Positions 18,425 through 25,471 of a stretch of 64,000 bases of DNA are shown here, piece after piece; position 1 is the stretch's first letter; each line of letters begins with the position of its first letter. The stretch is taken from assembly GCA_031374935.1 (NCBI GenBank), contig JANMHB010000179.1, positions 1 to 64,000 on the forward strand. The letters are read 5' to 3'. The stretch comes from JACMLX01 sp031374935. Its GTDB lineage: Bacteria > Gemmatimonadota > Gemmatimonadetes > Gemmatimonadales > Gemmatimonadaceae. The translations under genes and the position numbers were made by a program. A model generated the notes under the pieces. That model was not told the origin of the DNA. It searched no databases and saw only the letters and a list, made by a program, of their open reading frames with translations.

Positions 18425-18592
18425 TCAGCCGACGCGAGTCGGACCGGATGGTGTCGGCAGCACTGCCGGTGCGCTGGGTGCCGCACGGAGATCCATGATC
18501 GAACCGCGCGTTTCTGTCGGCGTATACTTCTTCTTGTCACAAGCGGCGAGGACCAGCAGCGCAACGGTCAGGCGAATCAGTGAGCGACGCAT
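18425..18592 (-). CDS. Small lipoprotein (55 residues)
   Basis: A short protein with a textbook lipoprotein signal: RRSLIRLTVALLVLAAC, with the lipobox Cys followed by DKKKYTPTET. The mature part is only ~37 residues and Pro/Ala/Thr-rich with no fold that I recognise. ATG 18592 is preceded by GGAG at a normal distance; a longer in-frame start at 18655 lacks a leader. Its partner is unknown. Confidence 0.6.
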   Translation of the reverse strand: MRRSLIRLTVALLVLAACDKKKYTPTETRGSIMDLRAAPSAPAVLPTPSGPTRVG

Positions 18593-18792
18593 GGTGAGCT
18601 CCGGCGGTGAGGGGCGTGGAAATCGGTAAAGCCTGCACCAGATAGCCGTTGTCATTCACGAATGCTTCTCACTGACCAGCCTCAGGCGCCTGCCAGTGCG
18701 CTTCGCGAAACGCTCCGATTCGTTGCCGAGCTCAGCCAATATGGCGGCGTGAGCCAGGCGATCGTTTCTTCCTGTCCTTCCCCGGGCTCCCA

Positions 18793-20352
18793 ATGCCGCA
18801 CGACGCCACCTACGCCCGAGTGCCGCACGCCGACCCTGGATCCACCCTCCCGCCCGGCTGGCAGTTCGGCGCGATGTACCAGGTCTTCGTCCGCGCCTTC
18901 CAGGATTCCAATGGCGACGGGATCGGTGACCTGCCGGGCCTCATCGCCCGACTCGACTACCTGAAAGGACTCGGCATCACCGGGCTCTGGCTGATGCCGA
19001 TCATGCCGAGCCAGGACCGCGATCACGGCTATGCGGTGACGGACTACCGCAATGTCGAGCCGCAGTACGGCACGATGGACGATCTCGATGCCCTCGTCGC
19101 CGCGGCCCATGCCTGCGGCATCGGCGTGATACTCGACTACGTGATGAATCACAGCGCCGCGCAGCACCCTGCGTTCGTCGCGGCGCGCGGCGCGGTCGGC
19201 AGCGAGTTCCGCCACTGGTTCCTCTGGGAATCGATCAAGCCCGACGGCTGGAGCATCTATGGCGGTGATCCATGGCACGCCGATCCGACGGGGTTCTATT
19301 TCGGAGCGTTCTGGGACCAGATGCCCGACTGGAACCTGCGAAACCCCGACGTCATCGCCTGGCATCACGATAACCTGCGCTTCTGGCTCAACCGCGGCAT
19401 CGACGGCTTCCGCTTCGACGCCGTCGGCAACCTGATCGAGACCAGCAAGTGCGAGTACGTGAACCAGCGGGAGAGTTACGCGATCGTCGCCGGTCTCGAG
19501 GAGCTGATCGATTCCTATCAGAACCGCTACATGGTCTGCGAGGCACCGGCTGACCCGCTCGGCTTTGCCAATGCGCATCCAGGCGGCAGCGCCTTTGCCT
19601 TTGGGCATCACCGCGACCTGATCGAGGCCGCCAAGGGTGATACGCGTGCGCTCGAGCTGGTGGCGGGCTTTCCCCCGATCGCACCCCCGACCATCGCCAC
19701 GCTGCTGTCGAATCATGACTCGTTCGCGGGGACACGCGTGTGGGACCAACTCGACGGAAACCTCGAGATGATGAAGCTCGCGGCCGCGATGTACCTCCTG
19801 CAGCCCGGCGTGCCCTTCATCTACTACGGTGAGGAACTCGGCATGGCGGCCGGTCGCGGGATGGGCCAGGACGAAAGCCTGCGTACGCCAATGAGTTGGA
19901 CGCATGGCGACGGTCGCCCCGATTTCACCACCGGCGTCCCGTTCCGCGCCCCGTCGCACAACGCCGGTGGGAACAACTACTCCATGCTGCGCGCCGACCC
20001 TGATTCGATCTTTCATTTCTACAAGGCGATGGTGGGGTTGCGCATCATGCGACCCTCGATCGCACGCGGGACGTACGACGACGTGGTGGTCCACGGCCCG
20101 ACACTCAGCTTCGTCAGGCGGCTCGACGACGACGAAACCGTCATCGCCATCAATGTCGGCCGGGATGCGGCGACGCTGCGCGTCCGAGGCCTCGAGCCAG
20201 GTGCTGCCTATGCCGCGCTGTACCCGTCCACCTGGCAGCCGCTGATCGTCGAGGAGGATGGCACGCAGACGATTGTCCTGCGCCCCCAATCGGTGGCAGT
20301 GTTCAGTCGGAGCGGACGACCGGTCGCCGTGCAGCGCAGCGCTGGAGCGTAG
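18793..20352 (+). CDS. GH13 alpha-amylase-family enzyme
   Basis: A 519-residue glycoside hydrolase family 13 protein with no signal peptide. It has the four conserved regions: DYVMNHSA (region I), GFRFDAVGN with nucleophile D209, MVCEAP with acid/base E250, and LLSNHDS with D309. The opening YQVFVRAFQDSNGDGIGDLPGL is the usual first strand of the barrel and contains the calcium-site-like DSNGDG. The C-terminal ~90 residues form the small beta domain (VIAINVGRDAATLRVRGL). The layout fits trehalose-synthase/oligo-glucosidase subgroups acting on small alpha-glucosides, but the exact specificity cannot be read. It precedes the 3-keto-disaccharide hydrolase gene by 62 bases, in the same direction. 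Confidence 0.9.
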   Translation: MPHDATYARVPHADPGSTLPPGWQFGAMYQVFVRAFQDSNGDGIGDLPGLIARLDYLKGLGITGLWLMPIMPSQDRDHGYAVTDYRNVEPQYGTMDDLDALVAAAHACGIGVILDYVMNHSAAQHPAFVAARGAVGSEFRHWFLWESIKPDGWSIYGGDPWHADPTGFYFGAFWDQMPDWNLRNPDVIAWHHDNLRFWLNRGIDGFRFDAVGNLIETSKCEYVNQRESYAIVAGLEELIDSYQNRYMVCEAPADPLGFANAHPGGSAFAFGHHRDLIEAAKGDTRALELVAGFPPIAPPTIATLLSNHDSFAGTRVWDQLDGNLEMMKLAAAMYLLQPGVPFIYYGEELGMAAGRGMGQDESLRTPMSWTHGDGRPDFTTGVPFRAPSHNAGGNNYSMLRADPDSIFHFYKAMVGLRIMRPSIARGTYDDVVVHGPTLSFVRRLDDDETVIAINVGRDAATLRVRGLEPGAAYAALYPSTWQPLIVEEDGTQTIVLRPQSVAVFSRSGRPVAVQRSAGA

Positions 20353-20360
20353 GTTCGTTT

Positions 20361-20385
20361 CGGCAGTGACGGACCGGCACTGCCG
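20361..20385 (+). terminator. Hairpin after the GH13 gene
   Basis: CGGCAGTG-N9-CACTGCCG, a perfect 8-bp stem starting 9 bases after the GH13 stop. A TTTT run comes only 13 bases later, so termination is likely partial and the next gene may be read through. Confidence 0.35.
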
Positions 20386-20414
20386 CGGGTCGGGCTCGTT
20401 TTCTCGGGGAGATC

Positions 20415-21101
20415 ATGCACGTCTTTCGTCAGCGGTTTGCCATCACCGTCATGGTGTTCGCCTCGACCACGCTCGGTGCGCAGGCGCGACCACTTTTCAA
20501 CGGGACGAACCTCGCCGGATGGCACGTCGACGTGCCGGCCATCGACACGACACCCAGCCTTGGTGCGCCGTTTTCGGCCCGCGACGGGTTGCTGGTGATC
20601 GCCGGCGAACCGCGCGGGCACCTCATCTCCGATTCGTCGTTTCGCAACTATCGACTCGCGGTGGAGTACCGCTTTCCGGCCGCGCCCGGGAATGCCGGGC
20701 TCCTGATTCACGCGTCCACACCGCGCGCGCTCTACGCGATGTTTCCCAAGTCGATCGAAGTGCAGATGGAGTCGGGGAACGCCGGCGATTTCTGGTGCAT
20801 CGTCGAGGACATCACGGTGCCTGACATGGTGCGCCGTCGTGGGCCGCGCGACCAGTGGGGGATCACGGAAGGGAAGGGACGGCGCATCCGGCATCTTCTG
20901 GACGGGCGCGAGAAGCCGCTTGGCGAGTGGAACCGGATCGTGGTCGAGGCGCGCGGGCGATCGATCACCGTCTGGGTGAACGGCACGCTCGTCAACCGCG
21001 GCACGAATGCCACCGCCGACCGCGGCCAGATCGCGATCCAGTCCGAGGGGGCGGCGGTCGAGATCCGCACGGTGAACCTGACACCCCTTCGCGCACGCTG
21101 A
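20415..21101 (+). CDS. Secreted DUF1080 protein (3-keto-disaccharide hydrolase family)
   Basis: A 228-residue exported protein. After the signal peptide (ITVMVFASTTLGAQA) comes the family opening RPLFNGTNLAGWHV. Further landmarks are NYRLAVEYRFPAAPGNAGLLIH, SIEVQMESGNAGDFW, LGEWNRIVVEARGRSITVWVNG and the closing GQIAIQSEGAAVEIRTVNL. This is the full DUF1080 jelly roll, whose characterised members cleave 3-keto-glycosides such as 3-keto-trehalose. A GGGGAGATC ribosome site precedes ATG 20415. It faces, tail to tail, the two-gene GMC dehydrogenase operon, whose type could generate the 3-keto substrate. Confidence 0.87.
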   Translation: MHVFRQRFAITVMVFASTTLGAQARPLFNGTNLAGWHVDVPAIDTTPSLGAPFSARDGLLVIAGEPRGHLISDSSFRNYRLAVEYRFPAAPGNAGLLIHASTPRALYAMFPKSIEVQMESGNAGDFWCIVEDITVPDMVRRRGPRDQWGITEGKGRRIRHLLDGREKPLGEWNRIVVEARGRSITVWVNGTLVNRGTNATADRGQIAIQSEGAAVEIRTVNLTPLRAR

Positions 21102-21137
21102 ATCCGTGGCGAAGGGGCCTGGACGGCGATGTGCGAG

Positions 21138-21854
21138 CTACAGCCCCAGATGCCGTAGGACGTGCGGCGGCGGCCCTTCGAACTTTGCCAGCGGCACGTT
21201 GCCGACATACTGCAGATCCTTCATCCCGGCATCGGTGGTGTAGAAGCCGCTGGCGGTGAGGTCGCGGATCTGATCGAAGAACCGGGCCGCGGCCTGAAAC
21301 TCCGGCTTCGCCTTCGGCAGAAAACAGATGTCGTCGCAGATCTGTGTGCGCTCGGCGACCGTCAGGGCGGTGAACCGCCGGGCAAAGCGCCGCTGACTTT
21401 CCACGTCGAGCCAGACCAGGCCTCCACGAACGCGCACCAGCGCACGTTCGGCCCAGTCATACGGCGCACTGACGTACTCGTTGATGTAGCGATGCGCGCC
21501 CACGGCCGACGCACTCGGACTCTTCTCGTCGGCTGGGATGATCATGTCGCAGAGTGCCGCCAGCGTCGTCATTTCGGCCGCCGACAGCAGCCGTGGCCAG
21601 TTGGCCGTCGGCGTGATCAGATCAGGGTCGGTGGCCGTGCCGCGCGGACCGGATTTCGGTGGCACCGGGGCGCTGGGCAGCACACGTGTTCGCGCGCCGG
21701 CGGGTGACGGCTGCTGCGCATCGGCACTCGAGGGCGCGAGCCCCTCACCCAGCGTTGCCCCCGCCGCCGCGGTGGCAATGACCTTCAGTGCTTCACGCCG
21801 ATCCATCGGGGCCGGCTGCTCATCAGCAGCTGCGTCGTGCAGTTCATCGCGCAT
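21138..21854 (-). CDS. Tat-signal small subunit of a GMC dehydrogenase (gluconate 2-dehydrogenase subunit 3 family)
   Basis: A 238-residue protein of the gluconate 2-dehydrogenase subunit 3 family (PF13618). It carries a twin-arginine signal (DRREALKVIATAAAGATLG) from about residue 18; the first 17 residues are acidic and may not be translated, since an internal ATG stands directly before DRREAL. The family core follows: WPRLLSAAEMTTLAALCDMIIPADEKSPSA, then helical segments and TSGFYTTDAGMKDLQYVGN. Such subunits export the signal-less FAD subunit by a hitch-hiker mechanism and modulate it. The gene overlaps the end of the GMC gene by one base (TGATG), so the two subunits are made together. 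Confidence 0.85.
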   Translation of the reverse strand: MRDELHDAAADEQPAPMDRREALKVIATAAAGATLGEGLAPSSADAQQPSPAGARTRVLPSAPVPPKSGPRGTATDPDLITPTANWPRLLSAAEMTTLAALCDMIIPADEKSPSASAVGAHRYINEYVSAPYDWAERALVRVRGGLVWLDVESQRRFARRFTALTVAERTQICDDICFLPKAKPEFQAAARFFDQIRDLTASGFYTTDAGMKDLQYVGNVPLAKFEGPPPHVLRHLGL

Positions 21855-23644
21855 CAGATGTTCCCCCGCTGCATTTCGGCCATGATGTGATCACAGGTGC
21901 GCCATGCCAGCGCCAGGATCGACAACGTCGGATTCTTGTCGGCATTCGAGACGAACACCGAGCCGTCGGTGACGAACAGGTTCTTCACGTCCCACGACTG
22001 GCCATACTGGTTGAGCACCGAGGTCTTCGGGTCGGTGCCCATGCGACAGGTGCCGACCTCGTGAATGATCTCACCGCCGTTCGCGATCGCCTTCGCCCCA
22101 TCCGTCTGCACCGTGCCCTGGACCTTGCCACCCATCGCCGTGATCATCTCGGCGAACGTCTTCACCATGTGTGCGGCCTGCTTCGTTTCGTGCTCCGACC
22201 ATTTCCAGTGGAACCGCAACACCGGAATGCCCCACTGATCCACCACGTTCGGATCGATCTCGCAATACGAATCCTCGTTCGGGATCATCTCGCCGCGGCC
22301 CGAGAAGTACATGAAGCTGCCGTAGTAGCGACGGGCCTCTTCCTTGAAGCGCTTGCCGTAGGCGCCGTTGGTGTAGGTCTCCAGGCCACCGAAAATGCCC
22401 GGGCCGGGCATGTCACGCCCGCCGCCGAACTCGATGTGATAGCCGCGCGCGAACCCGAGCTTGCCGGCCAGCTGATTCTTGTACTCCCACCAGGGCACAT
22501 ACATGTGCATGCCGCTGGCGCCGTCCTGATTGTGCGGCGGCAGGTTCTCGAGCGCCGGGATCTGGCCGCCGATGCCTGCACCCACCGTGTCCATCAGGTA
22601 CTTGCCAACCAGGCCGCTGCTGTTCGAGACACCGTTCGGGAAGAGTGGGCTCTTCGAGTTCAGCATGATCCGCGCACTTTCGCAGGCACTGGCGGCGAGC
22701 ACCACGACGCGCGCCTTCACCTGACGGTCGGTGCGTGTCGTCTTGTCGATGTAGCGCACGCCGGTGGCCTTCCCGCTGGCATCGACGATCAGTTCGCGCA
22801 CCATCGCGTCGGGCACGATGTCGACGTTGCCGGTCATCATCGCCGGCGGCAGCAGCACGGTGGTCGACTGGAAGTTCGCCTTCACCGAACAACCCCAGCC
22901 GCAGGGTGTGGCCCACAGGCAGGCGGCGCGCTGTCGCATGGACTGGGCGAGCACCTTTTGCGCCAGTGGATTGTTCGGGTGGATCTTCTTCGGCAGCACA
23001 TCGGCGTCCTGTCGCTGCGTCATGATCGCGAGATGCGCCGGAATGACCGGAATGCCCATTGGCGCCGCAAGCTTCTTCGTCAGCAGCTCCGGCGCGCGTG
23101 GCGCGGGTGCCGGCTGCAGCACACCCGGCGGTGACCCCGGTGTGTTCTCGAGGTTGTCGTCGCCGCCGTAGACGCCGATCAGCATTTCGGTGCGATCGTA
23201 GTACGGGGCCAATTCGTCGTACGTCATCGGCCAGTCGGCCCCGAGCCCGTCGCGCGTCTGCGGCTTGAAATCGTATTCGCCCATTCGGAGCGAAATGCGT
23301 CCCCAGTGGTTGGTCCGACCCCCCAGCATGCGGGCGCGCCACCACCGGAAGTCGGTGCCGGGCGCATTGGTATACGGTTCCCCGGGCACCTCCCAGCCGC
23401 CGTCCACGGTGGCATCGTAGAAGCCGAACGGCTTGTGTTTCGTGCCGGCGCCGAGCAATGGCGCCTGGCGGGGCAGCTTGAACATCGGGGTTTCGCGCAC
23501 CGGGTCGTAGCTGCGACCCGCCTCGAGCACGCACACCTTGAGGCCGGCCACGGCCAGCTGGTACGCCGCCATGCCGCCGCCGGCGCCTGATCCGACGACG
23601 ATCACATCGTAATCCGTCTGTGACTTGGGACTGGCCTGAACCAC
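21854..23644 (-). CDS. GMC-family FAD oxidoreductase, large subunit (glucoside 3-dehydrogenase type)
   Basis: A 596-residue flavoprotein. I place the start at GTG 23644, eight bases after AGGAG and just before the nucleotide fold; the longer frame to 23755 has no ribosome site. The FAD-binding VGSGAGGG is at residues 17-24. GMC hallmarks are VVLAASACESARIML, the catalytic pair HEVGTCRMG (His) and NADKNPT (Asn), and VTDGSVFVSNADKNPT near the C-terminus. It has no signal peptide, in keeping with co-export by the Tat-signal small subunit encoded next. The family includes gluconate, sorbitol and glucoside 3-dehydrogenases. A cytochrome-c third subunit usual in these complexes is not adjacent. Confidence 0.88.
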   Translation of the reverse strand: MVQASPKSQTDYDVIVVGSGAGGGMAAYQLAVAGLKVCVLEAGRSYDPVRETPMFKLPRQAPLLGAGTKHKPFGFYDATVDGGWEVPGEPYTNAPGTDFRWWRARMLGGRTNHWGRISLRMGEYDFKPQTRDGLGADWPMTYDELAPYYDRTEMLIGVYGGDDNLENTPGSPPGVLQPAPAPRAPELLTKKLAAPMGIPVIPAHLAIMTQRQDADVLPKKIHPNNPLAQKVLAQSMRQRAACLWATPCGWGCSVKANFQSTTVLLPPAMMTGNVDIVPDAMVRELIVDASGKATGVRYIDKTTRTDRQVKARVVVLAASACESARIMLNSKSPLFPNGVSNSSGLVGKYLMDTVGAGIGGQIPALENLPPHNQDGASGMHMYVPWWEYKNQLAGKLGFARGYHIEFGGGRDMPGPGIFGGLETYTNGAYGKRFKEEARRYYGSFMYFSGRGEMIPNEDSYCEIDPNVVDQWGIPVLRFHWKWSEHETKQAAHMVKTFAEMITAMGGKVQGTVQTDGAKAIANGGEIIHEVGTCRMGTDPKTSVLNQYGQSWDVKNLFVTDGSVFVSNADKNPTLSILALAWRTCDHIMAEMQRGNI

Positions 23645-23806
23645 GTCGTGCACTCCTGAAAAAATGTCCGCCGGGGAACATAGCCACGTGACCTGTGCCG
23701 CGTCCGCGCGTCGAAAGGCTGGAATGGACGCAGATCGCACCTGGGCGGTCTGCAACGCCGTTCCACCTGCACCTGGCCCGGTCTTCGGTCACTCCAGCAC
23801 TCCGCA

Positions 23807-24463
23807 ATGCGAACGCCCCTGGCGCACCCCGCCATCAGTCACCCTCAATCTCAGGGAGCCCGCCTCGAGCGATTGCGCGACGTGTCCGTTCGCGCGGAAA
23901 TCGCCGGTCGTGTTGCCTCGACGCTCGAGTTCTGCTGCGCCGACAGTGAGCACGATCTGGCGGCGGCCCAGGAGCAGCTCGATGCGGAAGCGCTGGCGTG
24001 GCTGGTGCTGTGTGATCGCGGCTGGCCCGCCACGGTGCGCCCCGCGCCGGACTCGCTGGCCGCCGCTCGGGAATGGATGGCCGCGTGGAGCGAGCTGGTG
24101 AGCCTGCCGGTGGCCGCGGACGGATCCGCCGCTCACGGTCGGCACCGGGACATTCGCCTGACGCTCTTTCTCTGTGAGCTGAAGCTGCGGCCCGCACTCC
24201 CAGAGGAGGTATGGAGCCTGGTCGGGCCGCTCAATCCCACCGGACAGGCCACGCTCGCCTGCGTGCTGCAGGCGCTGGCGGTCTGGGTCGAAGCGAATAC
24301 CAAAGCGCTGTCCGCCGCCAAGCGCACGTTGCATTTGCGCGAGCGATTTGATCGCGTGTCACGCGAGCTCGATGCTCTCGGCCTGCATGCACCAGCCAAT
24401 CCACTGGACATCCGGAGTTGGCGATCCGTGGCCGCCTCCGCGCGCGCAATCGCCGCCGAATAG
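23807..24463 (+). CDS. Unrecognised protein, first of two tandem paralogs
   Basis: A 218-residue, mostly helical cytoplasmic protein that I cannot assign. It shares a clear pattern with the gene at 24735: ALAWLVLCDRGWPATVR against QLAWIVLRDRGWPSAHR, a following LVSLP, and EEVWSLVGPLNPTGQATLAC against ADVWGVIGPLDRTGRATLAC, continuing VLQALxxW and a basic helix (RLHLRERFDRVSRELDALG). So it arose by tandem duplication. There is no signal peptide, and ATG 23807 is the only reasonable start. It is divergent from the GMC operon. A 9-bp inverted repeat follows 21 bases after the stop. Confidence 0.65.
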   Translation: MRTPLAHPAISHPQSQGARLERLRDVSVRAEIAGRVASTLEFCCADSEHDLAAAQEQLDAEALAWLVLCDRGWPATVRPAPDSLAAAREWMAAWSELVSLPVAADGSAAHGRHRDIRLTLFLCELKLRPALPEEVWSLVGPLNPTGQATLACVLQALAVWVEANTKALSAAKRTLHLRERFDRVSRELDALGLHAPANPLDIRSWRSVAASARAIAAE

Positions 24464-24484
24464 AGCCTTCCAATTTCGGACGGA

Positions 24485-24506
24485 TCAGATCCGATACCGG
24501 ATCTGA
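24485..24506. repeat. Perfect 9-bp inverted repeat
   Basis: TCAGATCCG-ATAC-CGGATCTGA, 21 bases after the first paralog. It has no T-tail, so it may be a weak terminator or an operator for the promoter that follows. Confidence 0.4.
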
Positions 24507-24539
24507 CGTTCCGCGGCACCACCGACCCAGCGGCGAGTC

Positions 24540-24569
24540 TTGCTCGCTCGCGCGTGCCTCAGTTACACT
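24540..24569 (+). promoter_or_regulatory. Candidate sigma-70-type promoter of the second paralog
   Basis: TTGCTC (24540-24545), 18-base spacer, TACACT (24564-24569). Transcription would start at about 24576, inside the short direct repeat. Weak match judged by eye. Confidence 0.25.
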
Positions 24570-24572
24570 ATA

Positions 24573-24616
24573 CGGGAATTGGTTCGGCGTCGGGAATTGG
24601 TTCGGCGTCGGGAATT
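24573..24616 (+). repeat. Short tandem direct repeat in the leader of the second paralog
   Basis: The 18-base unit CGGGAATTGGTTCGGCGT occurs twice without a gap (24573-24590, 24591-24608), then its first 8 bases a third time (24609-24616). It lies between the candidate promoter and the coding start. Confidence 0.6.
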
Positions 24617-24734
24617 TCTCGGCCGTCGCTCGATGGCCTGTTGCGATGGCTGGTGTGCCAGGGCTGTCCACCGTGTGTTCGGGCTCCGCCGACGGAGTTC
24701 CGACACGAGTGGGGCGGCAACTTTGCTGAGGCAT

Positions 24735-25409
24735 GTGCGCGACGTGCTTGGCCTGAGTGTTCGCCATAGTCAACTCTCGCTGGCCCGCGTGTCGTCTGCG
24801 CCGGGCGCTGCAGGCCCGTCCGCCGGTGCTGCGTCACTCGCGGTGCGGCTGGAGCGTCTTGGCGCCGAAGCCGCCCGAACGATGGACGCCGCGGCCGCCG
24901 CGCGGCACGATCAGCAACTGGCCTGGATCGTATTGCGGGACAGGGGATGGCCCAGTGCACACCGCACGACGGGCGTCGATCCTGCGACAGTGCGAGCCTG
25001 GCTGCGCACCTGGGCGCATTTCGTCTCGCTGCCGGACCGACTCACCTCCGCACAGGAGCTGATTCGGTCCCAGCTGATTCGGCGCCATCTGGAGCGGTGG
25101 GAGACCGCCCTGCGCTCCGACCTGCCGGCCGACGTGTGGGGAGTGATTGGTCCACTGGATCGGACGGGGAGAGCCACGCTCGCGTGCGTCTTGCAGGCGC
25201 TCGATCGATGGTGGCTGACGACGGAGCGGTGTGATGCGTTGTCCGGCGAGAAGCGTCGCCTCTCGAGAGAGCTGGCGGCGATCGGCGACGAAGTCCGACC
25301 CCTCGGCTTTCAGGTGCCGTGGGCTCCGCTCGATCTCGACGCCTGGGCCATGATTGCCGCCGCGGTTCTTGGCACCAACGCGCCGCCACCGCAGAGCGCG
25401 ATGCCGTAG
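24735..25409 (+). CDS. Unrecognised protein, second of two tandem paralogs
   Basis: A protein of ~224 residues if translation starts at GTG 24735, which gives a length like its paralog (218). The frame is open upstream to 24540, but that part is Arg-rich and includes the direct repeat, so I leave it out. Shared features are QLAWIVLRDRGWPSAHR, FVSLPDRL, ADVWGVIGPLDRTGRATLAC with VLQALDRWW, and a basic heptad-like helix (EKRRLSRELAAIGDEV). The protein is helical and cytoplasmic; no function is recognised. The ABC exporter gene follows after 62 bases in the same direction and may be cotranscribed. Confidence 0.6.
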   Translation: MRDVLGLSVRHSQLSLARVSSAPGAAGPSAGAASLAVRLERLGAEAARTMDAAAAARHDQQLAWIVLRDRGWPSAHRTTGVDPATVRAWLRTWAHFVSLPDRLTSAQELIRSQLIRRHLERWETALRSDLPADVWGVIGPLDRTGRATLACVLQALDRWWLTTERCDALSGEKRRLSRELAAIGDEVRPLGFQVPWAPLDLDAWAMIAAAVLGTNAPPPQSAMP

Positions 25410-25471
25410 CCCCGTCAACGCTTTTCCGTCCGGCCAGTATCACCGGCTGCCGGGGCTCGATATGCTGCTCC

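Noticed and set aside
18682..20289. 535-codon minus-strand open frame over the GH13 gene
   Set aside because: Complete antisense overlap with a gene that has all catalytic motifs; no protein-family feature in the antisense product.
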